Shown here in pieces: positions 23,243-36,097 of a stretch of 64,000 nt of DNA. The notes under the pieces are model-generated. The model had not been told where the DNA came from. It made no database searches and was given only the letters and a program-made list of their open reading frames with translations. A program made the translations under genes and the position numbers. The stretch comes from Elmis aenea (lineage: Eukaryota > Arthropoda > Insecta > Coleoptera > Elmidae). Position 1 is the first letter of the stretch. The number at the start of each line of letters is the position of its first letter. The stretch covers positions 7,836,544-7,900,543 of the forward strand of contig OX393582.1 of NCBI GenBank assembly GCA_947652605.1. The letters are read 5' to 3'.

Positions 23243-24178
23243 TTTCAAACGTAGGTTTTTATTTCTAAATTAGGTTGGAAAGAGGAATCTGAATTTAACG
23301 AAGTTATCACAAAAAAACTTTCCCCTTTCGCAATTCAACGAGCAAAAGTTTAAATTGCCAAATAAATAAACAATTTAAACCGACCGTTATGATGATAAAG
23401 CTTTTATACAGCTTCGTCGCATATATTAGCCAATCAAAATCCTAACGAGATTATACCAACTTCGGGTTTTATAGTATTCAGAAGAGTTAAAAGCCTGGTC
23501 GTTTGACAGAATTTTAAAACTTCCAAGACAAACAGGAAATGTGTCAATACCAGTTGATTATTAATAGAAATTCCACAGCGTTTTTATAAGCTTCCACGAG
23601 TATTTCTCCCGGTAAGTAAATATTACTTTAAAAAAGGCTTAACAGTTAACTTCGCAAGAGTTTTAAGTACATTAAGTACGTGTAATATGTTTTTAATAGT
23701 AAGAGGTGTGAATACACGTGCGAAAATAACTATTAAAAATTAATGACATTGTGTAGGCGTTCAAAAATTAAAAACGTTTGCAAGAAGAAATTGAAAATGC
23801 TTTCGATAATTGTTGAAAAAACGAGTAGGAACGCAGGAAATGCTAAAATTTAAACAAATATAGTTATAAATAAACTATACCAGCCATATATGGGCATGTT
23901 GAACGTGTATTTTATTTCAAAATAACTAGTTTTAGAATAATACAAACATCAAATCCATTGCACATGCTAGAAGTCGATGAACTGGTCTTGTTTGGTGTAA
24001 ATGAACTAAAAATATCGACAGTTTAAGAATGCAAGAAGGCACATATCCAAGGGTGAGATTTTGTAAATTATCACAGTTACATGAATCTTAAAGTTATTAA
24101 AAAATCACTTTAGTAAAGGTGCATATCTCATTGTTAATATTATCAGGAAGATTTGCTATATAATAATAGTGTATTAAA
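23243..24178. other. Intergenic DNA, nothing recognised
   Basis: No supported feature. Confidence 0.4.
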
Positions 24179-24292
24179 TAACAAGAGTTGTAAGAAGCAT
24201 ATTACGCACGAGTGAAAAAGTTACGCACGGATCGGCGAGTGCGTATTTCTACGAGTGCGTAATTGCTTTACAACTCGTGTTATGTAGCTTAC
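24179..24292. repeat. Imperfect palindrome with ACGCAC clusters
   Basis: Left arm (about 24181-24229) contains gagttgtaa, attacgcac and ttacgcac. The right arm (about 24239-24292) contains gtgcgta, gtgcgtaatt and ttacaactcgtgttat. The arms pair over about 50 bp around ggatcggcga. It resembles a small MITE, but no target duplication was found. Confidence 0.55.
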
Positions 24293-24369
24293 TTTTTCTA
24301 CGATCACATAATACCTACGATTTAACGACTTTTTGGCTAATATGCACATGTAATTACGTTCTTGTCAAT

Positions 24370-24545
24370 TTTGACGTAAGCCTACTTTGACATTTGTAGA
24401 CAAGTGTGCATTTTGCTTACCGTTCGTTATAACTCACTTACTAGGCATGCAGGAAGTGTTTGACCTAAGTCTACTTTGATAGTTTCTTTAAAAAAGCTGT
24501 GTTTTTTGCTTACCGTGCGATAGGACCCACTTTCTATGCACGCAC
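24370..24545 (+). repeat. Two diverged direct repeats of about 85 bp
   Basis: Both units run tgac-taag-ctactttga, then a variable middle, then ttttgcttaccgt, ac-cactt-ct and a gcatgca/gcacgca end. First unit about 24370-24455, second about 24460-24545. They may belong to the same element as the palindrome just upstream. Confidence 0.5.
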
Positions 24546-25286
24546 GGTACGGTAGTCATTTACATTAGTGGTCGTAAAAAAAATATAATTACGACTTTTG
24601 GCAAGGAGTAAGTAAAAAAGATATAAATGAGAGAAATTTTTACAGCCCAAATTTTATAATAAGAGTTTCAAGTGAACTCTAGAATATTTCTTTAAATTTT
24701 TGTAACAAAACATTTGCAAGTGAAATAAAAATTTGTAATTGAAAACAACAAAATATTAAAACATTTATGAATTAATTCCATCTGTTTTTAACCGCAGTTA
24801 AATAATTATTCATGTAGGTATTCTCGTACCAAAGAAACATAAAAAAAATGGAGATTTGTAAAAGTGATAATGTAACATGCACTTTCTTGATCGTCTACTG
24901 TTAAAAAAAAGAATGTATCTTCCTTAAAACAGCGCCTTACATAACAGCGGTGGGTACAAGCAAACATGGCACTCATAAATAATTTAAATGTGCACATTCA
25001 CTTGTTCGTGAATTACAGAAAGTGGGAGGAAGAATAAATGAATTTGCGTAATTGCACCAACTGCGAAAACGAATAACTTTCAGATTTATTCATAATATTA
25101 AAAATGGTTATGTGTTTATTTACATTGCGTGTATATGAACAGAGGTAATCATTTACAGTACAATAAAAAATGGGTTCGCTATCAATATGATTACCTTAGA
25201 TAAAATTTTGGACAAGTAAATAGTTTTAATTGACATATTTAAGTGTTTGGATATGGAAAAACTTTTTTGAGCCAAGAACTGACAGT
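24546..25286. other. Intergenic DNA, nothing recognised
   Basis: No supported feature. Confidence 0.4.
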
Positions 25287-25287
25287 A

Positions 25288-25462
25288 CAGGGTGGCGCAT
25301 TTTTTTTTTCTAACTACTCAAAAACCGGAAATGATAAAATATTTATGAAAACGGTTCTGAGTTTGTCTCAAAAAACTACATAGTTTTGGAAATTTAATCG
25401 TTTCTCTATCTCAAATATCAAGCGAGATACCCATGTAATTCCATCGAATTTTGACCACCCTG
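25288..25462. mobile_element. Foldback element G, copy 2 (single arm, 175 bp)
   Basis: Flanked by TA (25286-25287 and 25463-25464). Ends are CAGGGTGGCGC and, inverted, CAGGGTGGTCAAAATTCGAT. The body matches the right arm of the element at 20734-21348 (accggaaatgataaaat, ctgagtttgtctcaaaaaac, gcgagatacccatgtaatt). It is a short derivative that lost the other arm but kept two ends. Confidence 0.72.
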
Positions 25463-25464
25463 TA

Positions 25465-25813
25465 CATGATTATAAACGTTCTAGGACGGTCAAACTGTAT
25501 GAAAAAAAAAATGCCTCAAAGTACTCGAATAACACAAAATTTGCTTGGTTTATTCATAAGTGCCTCTTGCCGCGTCTTAATCGCGGATTATTTTTAGAAT
25601 TCTATTTCTCGTTGAAATCCCACCCACAAACATTTCTCCACATGCTGGTATTACTCCGCCACATTTGTAATTCAAGTGAAATTGATATAAAAATAACAAA
25701 AATATTAAGGATATTTACAAATCAATGTTTATTAAAAATGTGTAGGGCCATTCAAGGCCCAAAACAAAAATAATGGTTCAATGAATTCTCAAAAATCATT
25801 TGCTTAATAAAGT
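25465..25813. other. Short intergenic DNA, nothing recognised
   Basis: Separates foldback elements G copy 2 and F copy 2. The 68-codon frame at 25567-25773 has no recognised content. Confidence 0.4.
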
Positions 25814-25815
25814 TA

Positions 25816-26813
25816 CATGGTGTTTCTTAAATATTGCTAACAACTTCGGGACGTAATTCCTTATCGGGAGCTTTTACATAATTTTTTTTTCTTAGACATC
25901 TCTTTTCGGAGTTGCACCTCCCTAAAGATAAACGGGAATATTAGGTTTCTATTTTATTTCTCAAATTTGGAGATGTGTAGGAAAATAATATTTGGTACAT
26001 GGTTATGGTTAAGTACAAAAGGTTTTCTATAGTAATATTTTTAATTATCTCCAACCTTCACAAGGGGCTAAAAAGTGCGACCCCTGTTGGTTTTTTAACA
26101 ACACTTTTGCAGTTTAAAAAATTGTATCTGAAAGCTTGGTTTATTTAGATTTTTGTAAATTCTTTCAAATTTCCTGTAAAACCTAGTTTTTGAGAAAAAA
26201 AATTAAATGAGTGAACTTGAGCCATTAATAATTCTAAAATAAAACTATTCATTTTGGTGGTTACCATGGTTTGTTTATGTCCATATTGAGTAAAATGGAC
26301 AGGTGTTGTCAAGTTGTTACCTCTTTAACTTCAAAATGAATTACACCCGTCAATTCTACCCAATACGAGCATAAATAAACCATGGTAAACACCAAAATGA
26401 ATGGTTTTACTTCACTCATTTAAGTTTTTCTGTAAAATTTAAGGAATAAAAAAAATTCTAAATAAATTGAGCTTTCAAAGAATGTTTTTTAAATTGCAAA
26501 ATTTCAAGCCTCCAAAAAGTTCTGATAAAAAAACCAACAGGGGTCGCACTTTTTAGTCCCTTGTGAAGGTGGGAGATAATTAAAAATATTACTATGGGAA
26601 ACCTTACATTAACAAAACACCTACCAAATGTCATTTTTCTACACTTATCCAAATTTGAGAAATAAAATAAAAACCTAATTTTATCGCTTCTCTTAGGGGG
26701 GGGGTGTAACTCCGAAACGAGACGACTAAGAAAAAAAAAACATAACAGTCCCCCCTTAATTTTTGAAAAGGAATTACCTACCGAAGTTTTTCGCAATATT
26801 TAAGAAACGCCCT
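25816..26813. mobile_element. Foldback element F, copy 2 (about 1.0 kb)
   Basis: Starts CATGGTGTTTCTTAAATA; the other end, inverted, reads AAGGGCGTTTCTTAAATA, a decayed form of CAGGGTGTTTCTTAAATA. Arms of about 450 bp mirror each other around 26320. They share ggagttgcacc/ggtgtaactcc, ccttcacaaggg and ggtcgcac landmarks with copy 1 at 12132-13044. No coding capacity. The 112-codon minus frame at 26458-26796 is an arm artefact. Confidence 0.78.
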
Positions 26814-27814
26814 TACCTACTTAAAATAAAGAGTCTTAAAACTGGTACCTACTGCCTTTTGAAAAGAACTTCTTGGGAAAAAAATAAGTGATTTGTAATT
26901 TAAAAAAATAAAATAAATGAATCACTTAAAAATAACCACATTTAGCGAGATTATTAATGGCTTGAAAAACAGATGAATTAAAGAAGCTATGTAGCCAAGT
27001 TCCAGACGATTTTAATGTATTTCAAAATCCATGCCACAGACTTACACACAGACAGACGATCCCATTTCTGGTGGCGCGATTTAAAAAACAGTTGCACTTC
27101 AACAAAACAAAAGACATGCGCAAGCGTTTGTAAATTGTTTTTCCTTTCTACAAACGCCGCACGAAAAAAGCATCAAAAAGTCATAAAACGTTTAGTTTGT
27201 TTAGTTTTATTTCATCATTATTTTAGGAGACTCATTAAAGTTGCTCCGTTTTATTTTCAGTATAATTAGCAATGACTGTGACCAAGTGCAATGTGGGGCT
27301 CGGAACAACTGGAATAGCGTAGCCTCCTTCTACATGTTTTAGTGAATTCGTCAGTTGTCTGGTATGCATTTCGTAATTACCTCTAAATAAAACAACCAAG
27401 GCTAATTTGAGCTTGAACTACATGGGCAAGCTTTGAAACTTAGATATGCAGATTTAATGATTAAATTTTCAAAATAATTACGTTGATACGAACTGTTGAA
27501 TTGCAACAATGTGCCGCGGTGATTCTATCAACTGTGGGAGATCGCTGCGGCCGTAAAGATGATGGAAAGATTAATTATTGAATTATTACGCAACACGGTA
27601 AGCCATTCCATCGTTAATGCAAGAGATTTCATTCACAGATGCTGTAATTAAAATAAAAAACACTCGCAAAATGATTAGTGCATTATGAATTTTCTGCGTT
27701 GAAAAATTTCCATTATTTCATAAATAAGAAACATTCTACTGACAAATTGTCTCAAAACCGTTTTGGATTCGCTTTAGCAAGTGATTCTTCAGAAAATAAG
27801 AGAGAAAATATCCT
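26814..27814. other. Intergenic DNA, nothing recognised
   Basis: An 84-codon frame at 27015-27269 (+) has no recognised motif. The area 27270-27600 is slightly richer in GC but shows no gene signal. Confidence 0.35.
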
Positions 27815-28085
27815 TCACCTGTCAAATTTGCGTTTTCAACCAATCACTAATCTTAAATCTTCTAGAGACTACCAATAGGGGCATTATCACACGTTAATAA
27901 TTTTACATTCCCCTGTCAGATGTTAATCATCCTGTCAAATTTGCGTTTTCGATCAATAACAAACTCAGATTTCCTGAAACGACCAATAAATATATTCATA
28001 CACTGATAATATCCTTCTCGCAATTAACAGATTTTTATGCGTTTATTGGTCGTTTCTAAGAAATCTGAGTTTGTGATTGGTCGTA
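27815..28085. repeat. Cluster of direct and inverted repeats beside repeat C
   Basis: The block ctgtcaaatttgcgttttc occurs twice in direct order (27817 and 27933). Each copy is followed by caat, an aatct/actcag block and acgaccaata or a variant. A mirrored copy, tttattggtcgtttctaaga with atctgagtttgt, follows at 28037-28070. This looks like overlapping fragments of one repeat family in both orientations. Confidence 0.55.
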
Positions 28086-28455
28086 AATATAAATTTGGAG
28101 AGGGAATTAAATATTTTGGTCTTGATCGTTTTTTGACGAATTTCGGCGACCAGTAGCGTTACTTTAATACAGATTAAACCACACCCCTGACGCACCACTC
28201 TGACAGTGCTTGTAAAGTTTGACATGACATACATTTAATTTGACAGGTAGGTTAGGTGAAGGAAATTTTCTGACAAAATATAACTCGTGCATTGCAAATA
28301 ACCTAACGTTTTTGACAAATCTTCACTCATGCAAGTTGAATCTGAAAAAATCACTCGTGCACTTCGTGAACTCGTGTTTTTTTCAGCTCAACTTGCATTC
28401 GGGCATATTAACCAAAAATTATCGCTAATTTTCAATCACTTGTTATACAAGTACT
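28036..28455 (+). repeat. Dispersed repeat C, copy 1 (about 420 bp)
   Basis: Very similar to 36382-36775. Shared blocks include ggagagggaattaaatattt, gacgaatttcggcgaccagt, cacccctgacgcaccactct and acaggtaggttaggtgaagg. The right part holds a palindromic region (cactcatgcaagttgaa and ttcagctcaacttgcattc). No coding capacity or clear terminal repeats. The copies differ by small indels, including an extra gcacttcgtgaactcgt block here. Confidence 0.75.
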
Positions 28456-28694
28456 GATAATTTTTAAAGAACTGAAACAATTTTTTTCACCACAAATTTA
28501 TTGCGCAATGTTTAGCGAGATCACGATTTAGTTGGTAAAGTCTTTGGCTGACACGACACTTTACTTTGCTCTACTTTAACTACTGTTTTGTATAGCTTAT
28601 CTTTTTGTCTGGTCGTTTAATGTAACTGAGGTATTGGAAGATTTGTTGTTGTTCAAAGAAATTCAAAATGTTGGTAAGTTGATAATGGTCACAA

Positions 28695-29774
28695 TTTTTT
28701 CATTTTTGTTTTATGATAACCAACTTTAGTTTTTTTTTATGGGAGCAATTTTTGCTATTTACATAATCAAATATAATTTATTTTTCTGAATTCATTCATG
28801 TATCACACATGCTATTTTACTTCTTTACTCACTGCCAAATTTAAAAAAAGAGTTGTTAACTATTTTTAACTATTTATTATGTTACTTTAGTGTATGATAG
28901 GAATTATATTTTATTTTTGTTACTGACGTGAAAAATACTTTGCATGAAAGTGTCTTATGCCACTTTCAAAATAAACAGCTTATTTCATGCCAGTTAAAAA
29001 TTACCAATAATTTTGTTACATAAGCAGTGTAGCAAAACTAGATTAAATTAACTCTTGCAAATACTGTTCTGCATTGCATTGGTACTTGAAACTAATTCCA
29101 ATGTGACACCATTGGTAATTTTATCAATATCAGAAGCAATTAAATACAAATTTGCTTTAATATAACACATGAATATCGAGTTTTTAGAAGGTTTTGCAGA
29201 ATGTAAATAGATATTTTTATACTAGAAAGTAAAATCGTTCTATAATCAGGTAGTTACATATGTATCTTTGATAATAAAAAGTCGAAAAGTGAATCTACTT
29301 TCGATTTTGTGTCGTTAAACTATTAATTTACCCATGTATCTCTATGTGAGCACTATTAATCGAAGAAAAACGTATTTTAAGTCATTTATTAATAACGTTA
29401 GATTTATTTAATAGTGGTTTTTAAATACTTGCGCTGATACTTTTCCATAAGTGATTAACGGAATACATTTACTGAAATAGTATGTTGAATAAAAGGTTAA
29501 TACAGTTCATTTTTACGAATCTATCAATGTGACAAGTATAGACTTTCAAAACTTTTATTTTGTTGATTGGTTGTCATGGAAACAACATAAACTACAACGA
29601 CCGGCCTACCTGATTTATAATGGTTATTGTTTAAAACCCTTTTTTTTTTAATTTGACAATGAATAAAGAAGTAATATTCCATGTGTGATACATCAATGAA
29701 TTCTGAAAAAATAATTCTATTTGATGACGTAAATAGCAAAAATAAAGTTGGTTGTCATAAAACAAAAACGAATC
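28695..29774. repeat. Inverted repeat pair about 1.1 kb apart
   Basis: Left arm about 28695-28865; right arm about 29625-29774. Landmarks are ttttgttttatgataaccaa, tttttgctatttac, a gaattcatt block and atgtatcacacatg, mirrored on the right. The arms span about 150-170 bp with many substitutions. The middle contains a repeat B block (atgccactttcaaaataaac near 28965). Probably an old foldback or MITE-derived element; ends not resolved. Confidence 0.6.
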
Positions 29775-29974
29775 GACCTGGAATAAATTAGCGATTACTA
29801 TCCGATGCGGCTTACAAAGTTGCTTCAGCAACGTTTTTACTAATTTGAAATATTTTATATTCCAAAGAAGTTAAAGACTATTTTCAAAAATCGTATGATC
29901 CTGTTTTTCCTAATTTTCTCGGATACCGTTTGAGACATTCCCAATTTCTCTTCGGATTATTAATGAGCACGAAA

Positions 29975-30270
29975 TTTAGCAACTTTGCCAAATTTAAACC
30001 TACACTCTAGCTATTATAATAAGCAAGATCCCCATGCTTAAACTCGAATTTCAATCACGCTGTATAGGGAAGCAAATCCACCATTATGCTATTTTCAAAA
30101 TAAATTTATTTGCACTTTAGTTAAACAAAATAGTCGAAAATAGTATAATTTTAATAGAAATTACAAGCAAAATGTTTAAAGACAAAAATAAGATAAATTT
30201 TTGTAATCGTAAACAGCTTTATCTCATTTTTCGTAAAATGTGACTTATTCCACTTTAAAAATAAACAGAA
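29975..30270 (+). repeat. Dispersed repeat B, copy 3 (uninterrupted)
   Basis: Contains aactttgccaaattt then ctctagctattataataagc, matching the two halves that flank the element inserted at 39240-41186. Further on it matches 5418-5620, including ttttgtaatcgtaaacagct. It therefore represents an empty-site relative of the interrupted copy near 39.2 kb. Confidence 0.65.
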
Positions 30271-31616
30271 AAAAAGCGAAAAACTGCCGATTTTCAAACA
30301 TTCTCATAAATCGTTGTTATAAGTTTAATTTCCCTTTCGTTTGCGAAGTTGTACTGTGTTCGCAACGCAAGTTAGACAGGCGGATACACCCATCATGAGA
30401 ATTAAACAAACTTTCGATACACGCAGTGAAAGTGCACGGTAAAAATACGTTTTTAAACAATCACTTTTCGCAACCGCACTTTTTATTTGTAAATGGAATG
30501 AAAATCGACTACTCAATCGCGTTTATTGTTATATTGTTCTACTAAAATCCAAACGATGACGCAAAACTTATGAAAGCCTACAAAAAGTGCGCTCGTTCCG
30601 GCCTCACAATGGCCACGTGGAGCCGATAAAAAAAAAAGCGCAAACTAAACCGAATTTAATGTAGAACATTGCACATTTTCAAACTATCACTACATGGCTA
30701 ACAATTACGTCGGCTAACAAAGGGACATATGATGGCGCGCGCGGCATCGGAAGAGATAAGGTTTGTTTAAATATAATGGCCACATGTCCGTAAAAAATTA
30801 ACGTTTGAAAGGGTGAAATTTTTATCTCTGCATCCCTACGTATACAAAATAAAACAGCAGATGTCGAGCGTTTTAACACTGACATAAAAAAAACCTACAG
30901 CAACTTCCATGTTACAAAACATATTGTGTTAAAATGTGTAATACTTTAATACAAAATCCTACTTAAATAACGAACAGAAATTATTTATATGTGCAAAATA
31001 TAGGACACAGTAATTTTAAAACCTGAAAACTTGGACTATTGTATTTTGAAAGCAGTGAACACCTTTGATTTATAACAAAAAATGTTGTTCCTTCAAAAAC
31101 TTAATAAAAATCAAGGCAAAAGAATATTGTATAGTCCTAAAACAATGACAAAATTGATGTTTTAACGCTCTAGCGGGCGCGCGGGTGTATAAAGTACTTC
31201 AATTTTAGAAAATTTAATGCGATAACTTTGTGTCTAGATCGAATCGTAAAAGACTGTGTATTCCTGAACTGTCATTTTGACTTCCAAAGAGTACGTTGTC
31301 AAAACTGAAACAGCTGTAGTTGGTTGATTATACTTTATTAGGGGAGATCGGGGATAAAATTAAAAGTTTTTTGTTTTTATTTAATTTCTCACAGAGTATA
31401 ACAAGATTTTTACATCCAAATTGATTTAATGATAGATTGGACATTTGTCTTCCTTCCAAGATATTTATTTCATGTTTCGTAAAGCATATGTGAGAATTTT
31501 TTTCCTGTATTAAGACAGTTGTTACTTCCAACCTCAACGTTGGGGCTAAAAGTAACAATGATCATGGTAAGTTGTTACGGCAAAATAATTTACACAGCTC
31601 ATAAGTAGTGGGTAAA
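30271..31616. other. Intergenic DNA, nothing recognised
   Basis: The area 30540-30760 is GC-richer (gatggcgcgcgcggcatcgg near 30731) but has no recognised coding segment. Confidence 0.4.
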
Positions 31617-31618
31617 TA

Positions 31619-32224
31619 CAGGGTGTGTATAAATTGGCGGAAGTGCTACACGTGACGATGTTCTTCGTAAAATTCTGTCGAAAATCTTGATACAAAAATG
31701 TTGTACCATGCTTCCTATGGCCTCAGGAACCATTTAAAGAAAAAAAAATTGGCAACATTGCATACATTGATTTGCGTTTGGACATTTATTTTATCAGCAA
31801 TTTTTACTTAGGTATTTACAATTTTAGTTCGAACTGAAAGCCTTCAGTTCGTAAAAATAGCTGCAAACTTTTGGGTATCGTAAAACACAAACTAGAAATA
31901 ATTACGAGAAAAACAGAGATGACAGCTAATGACAATGTTGCCATATGTATTATTTTTATTCAATTCAGTGATTTACATATTTTCAACACCAATTTTTGAA
32001 AGGAAGAACACAATATCTAGGAAAAAATACTATTCGAAATTGATTTTTATTCCAAATTGCAGCTTTTTCATTTGCAAGTATTAAATAATAACGCTTATTA
32101 AAGGACTAAATGTCAAAACTATGAGGACCTCTTGCAGACACAGCAAGCATGGTACAACATTTTCGTATTAAGATTTTCGACTTATAATTTTATGAAAAAC
32201 ATCGCCACGTGTAGCGCTTCCCTG
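31619..32224. mobile_element. Foldback element H, copy 1 (606 bp), TA-flanked
   Basis: Starts CAGGGTGTGTATAAATTGGC and ends ...TAGCGCTTCCCTG, with TA at 31617-31618 and 32225-32226. The arms mirror for about 100 bp: gcggaagtgctacac, gatgttcttcgtaaaattc, gtaccatgcttc and their complements. The middle differs between arms. The whole is homologous to 40193-40811 in opposite orientation. No coding capacity. Confidence 0.8.
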
Positions 32225-32226
32225 TA

Positions 32227-33749
32227 TATTATTAGTATTCATCAACAAAATTAACATTTGATTCCAAAATACACATTAGCAAAATGAAAAAATAAAAAAA
32301 GTTATGTGGTACAATACAAGTGATAAGTAAACATTATCAATATTAAAAGATGCTATGGACAAACTACGCCACGCGCTCGGTCGTTTAAAAATAAGGGGCG
32401 CGCACGCTCGAGGGTTAAAAACAACGTCCTTATATATTTTTAAATCTCCTTACAGTGCTCGAAATTTTGGGCCCATAGGCAAAAATCGAGTTCCCTTTCC
32501 TTATTTACATTTTATTTTGTAAAATTTGTATTAGAATTTGGGAGCTAACGGCGAATAACATTTTTTTACTTACAGTTTCGTTGTTATTTCGTTGTTTCCT
32601 TATGTAAACAAAAAGAAGACTTATTGTAACATAATTACATAAAAAGAAACGAACGTAGTGAATTTGCATCTGGCTTTTGCATTAGCTAAATCATTAATTT
32701 AATCTATACAATTTTTTAGAAGCTAATATTGTAAAGTTTGGTCATCTGCTTTGCCCAACAATAGTGATTCTTTTGTAATTCCTTTTAATTAGGTATAAAT
32801 TTAAAAAATACCATTTGAACATTAGCCACTTCCACAGTGAAATATGAAACATTTTCAGTAATAAATTTAAAAATTACATCTACCAAAATGTGTTTGTTGT
32901 AATAACCAACGTATAGAATTGTTTCATAGACATAGTTACAGTATTTTTTCCAATTATTAAAATAAAATAATTAACTTGAAGTGGTAGTTAGGAAGAAAGG
33001 ACTTACGATTATTTTTTTCCAATCGTCACAGCCAAAAATCTTCGCGCATGGCATTTTAATATAGAATAAGTAATGAACACGTAGTTACTATTTACCAGTC
33101 TAATAATATAATATTCTTTGAAACGTTTTTTTCAACATATTAAAGAATTGTTGCATTAAAATCTTTAAATATCATATATCGTGTTTCTATAAAACAGCCC
33201 AATTTTCATCCATTCCAATGCTAGTAACAAGTTTTTAACTGAAATTCTTTTTTGTTAACTTGATTTCTCTAAGTGTATATTACTTTAAAAACTCACAATT
33301 GTGTTCCCAAAAAGCTTTTCACTTCTACATTTTTTGCGATTACCTTTACTGGAATAAGTTGTGGCATAATTCGAGTGCTTACCTGTAACAAAAGAAAAAA
33401 TACATTAAAATACATATCAACAGAGTTTCATTCTTATTTTAATATTGCCTCAAAGAACCGTACTTATACAATCATATCACCGCCTCATTTTTTGGTGATT
33501 CGTGTCATATATAAAAGCTTGGTCATATTTTTTAACCTAACGACATAATCAACATTAAAATATGTTGAATTACTCTTTTATTTGTTAAACAAAACTGCTT
33601 GGTTAAAAAACCATGGAAGTGAGTCGAGCACCCCCTATCGGCGACCCCAGAAATTAAAATAGTGACCGAGTAGAAAACGGCCCTAAAAATGACACACTAC
33701 AGCCTTTTATAGGCTGTATGTTAATTTATATCTGCATGAATTTTCTTTA
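32227..33749. other. Intergenic DNA, nothing recognised
   Basis: A 91-codon frame at 33273-33548 (+) has no recognised domain. No repeat ends found. Confidence 0.4.
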
Positions 33750-33757
33750 TTATAGAC

Positions 33758-33959
33758 CAGTGTTTCCCAAACGTCCCCTTCCAAAATTAATACTTTACAG
33801 AGGACCACTATAAATGGTTTTGTAGACAATATTTTGTTTTTAACTTAGCCTGGCAAATAAGTTTGATTGTTTTTCGAACATAATAAAGGGCTCGGAGGAC
33901 TCCTTTGGAAGGATTCAGGGAACCCAAGGGGTTTGCGGACCACACTTTGAGGACCGCTG
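33758..33959. mobile_element. hAT-type MITE (202 bp) with perfect 8-bp duplication
   Basis: Begins CAGTGTTTCCCAAACG and ends TTTGAGGACCGCTG. The direct repeat TTATAGAC flanks it exactly (33750-33757 and 33960-33967). The content is the reverse complement of the type seen at 8928-9139 and 50743-50945, with a gaacataataaagggctc block. Confidence 0.88.
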
Positions 33960-33967
33960 TTATAGAC

Positions 33968-35049
33968 AATTACTAAAATACTGTGGCAGGAGTTGGGGTT
34001 GCATAACTTCGTTTAATTTTGTTTTTAAATAATCCTTATTGCAAAGATATTTGGCCATGCAGCAACGTTTTCAATAGTATCACGAATTAGTAAAATATTG
34101 TAAATACACAATAATTTCTAGATACATTAAAGTGGCTCAAAAAAAAAGAGTAATTAAGTGCATGGGCGTCCACAGGGGAGGGCAAATGGGGCACTTGCCC
34201 CTTCCTGGATTCGAGTACTTCATTAATGACCAAATGAAAGAGGGTCAAGTTAAAAGTTCGTTAATATTTTAATGCATTCCTGATGGTATAATTTTCTACG
34301 GACGAGTATGGTTGAGTGTCTCAAATCTAATTTTTTAACGCCAATCAAGTCAATGCACTAATATAACAAACACCTTTTCATATTTTGTGTAAAGTATTGC
34401 CTTCAGATATTAAAAACAATCTCGAGTTTAGCCGCTTTCCGGATATGACTAGCACCCAAATTTAGATAAACCGTTTTGCTAAGTACAACTAGGAAGTACA
34501 CAAAAAAAAACATCACTTAAGAAGCGAAAGTATTGTAGCTTTAAAGTAAACGCAACAATTCATCAAAATAATATATAAGTTAAATACTACATATTTATAG
34601 GAATTTTACAACGCGATATAAAGAAAATTTACAGATAGAAACGTGGAAGTGCAACGACCTAAACTGATTAAAGATTAACAAAACGCACGTACTACATTTA
34701 GATTTTTTCTTTAATATTCGAACGGTGTATACCGTTTTATCAGCTGGCGTTGGAACTGTTTGCGAATATTTTTACCTTTGAGCATAATTAAATTAGCTGC
34801 AAGTTACATATCGGTGTACAATGAGCTTTTTTGCCAATTACATTAAAACTGCTACAAGCTCCCAGTTCAAGAAGTGGCTTTTTAATAAACGAGTGTCATT
34901 TAAACACAACTCTGACGGCAAAAAGGTTTACAAAACATCAAAATAACGAAAATTCGATACTTTAGTAAAATAAATGTAGTTTTACATACATACATAGCAT
35001 CACGGTATAAGAATGGTATGCATTTCGATATAAATACATAATTTTCCTT
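33968..35049. other. Intergenic DNA, nothing recognised
   Basis: Near 34164-34202 a short stretch, gggcgtccacaggggagggc then cacttgcccc, resembles a transposon end but has no partner. Otherwise nothing. Confidence 0.35.
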
Positions 35050-35050
35050 T

Positions 35051-35223
35051 AAGTTCACCTGTGACGTCAAAATAGGTGTGCTATCGGACGAGAAACAATA
35101 TTAAATTTTCCCCATTCTGCGAGGTTAAATATAAGGGGGCATTGTTAATCTCATTAACAATAATATCGCAGTCTAGCCACTTGACATGGTCAGCACACTT
35201 ATTCTGACGTCATAGGTGAACTT
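35051..35223. mobile_element. MITE with AAGTTCACC inverted ends (173 bp)
   Basis: Left end AAGTTCACCTGTGACGTCAA, right end inverted AAGTTCACCTATGACGTCAG, with pairing over about 33 bp including gtgtgct. A further inner palindrome, gttaatctcattaac, lies in the centre. A TA could be the target duplication (35050-35051 and 35223-35224). No coding capacity. Confidence 0.68.
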
Positions 35224-35224
35224 A

Positions 35225-35950
35225 CCACGATCATAAAATCGCATACTCGTCAATACGTATGAACGAATCGATAACAACAGCAAACAAGAAATGTTCAAAA
35301 TAATTTTGTTTACCCTCCAACATGACAATTTATAAAAATATCGAGGGCACACCCCGAGTTTGATGAATGGAATTTCAATAAAAAGGGGACGAAAGAGTAG
35401 CTGGATTAATGATTGAAAAATGTCAGTGACAAGCACTAATGAATAACATACCAATTCCGGTATCGATCGGATCGAACCCTGTATTTTCAGGGCAAAAACC
35501 TTGTAATCCTGCAACAGTGGCAGCCCTGACGTGACGTTAAAATAGCGAAAATAAAACGTAGCAATCGGTAACCCATTTTATATAATTATATGTAAATACG
35601 TGAAGGAAAAAAGCTGATTGCGTCTATATTATTACAAATTGATTTAGCAATAAAATTTTTATTAGCATTCTGCACGAATGTCGGCTATACCACAAATAGT
35701 ACAAATTTCTTTACAAGTAAAAAATAGGGAGTAAAAACCGAAAAAAAAATTTGGTGCTTGATTTTGTAGTGCAAAAATATTTTAATACACAATTTTATCG
35801 ACAAAGTTTGGAAGATTATTTCTAGACTCACTTCAAAATATGTTACTAACGCATGTGCAAAACAAGTTGTTCCCATAATGTCCCTAAAAAGTAGACTTTA
35901 AGTAATTTTAATAGGTATTACGTTTTTTTTTTTAGGCTTTTGATTTTTAA
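35225..35950. other. Intergenic DNA, nothing supported
   Basis: A 113-codon minus frame overlapping the MITE (35173-35514) is not a credible gene. A B-box-like string near 35468-35478 is discussed among the rejected items. Confidence 0.35.
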
Positions 35951-36097
35951 TAAGGAATGTCCCATAAGTTTTGACACAAATTTCAGACCCCATAAAATGG
36001 GCGATAAGAAGAAAATATCAAGTTGCTATGGAAACAAACATTTTTTTGACACCTTAACAACGTTGGCAGTACAGTTTTTTAAATCGTTTCTGTTGAT

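Noticed and set aside
30720..30760. CpG-rich promoter-like patch
   Set aside because: Only a few tens of bases, with no start codon context or downstream coding sequence.
35440..35530. Second tRNA-derived SINE on the minus strand
   Set aside because: The string GGTTCGATCCG at 35468-35478 is close to a B box but misses the last base. No A box at the right distance, tail or duplication could be shown.
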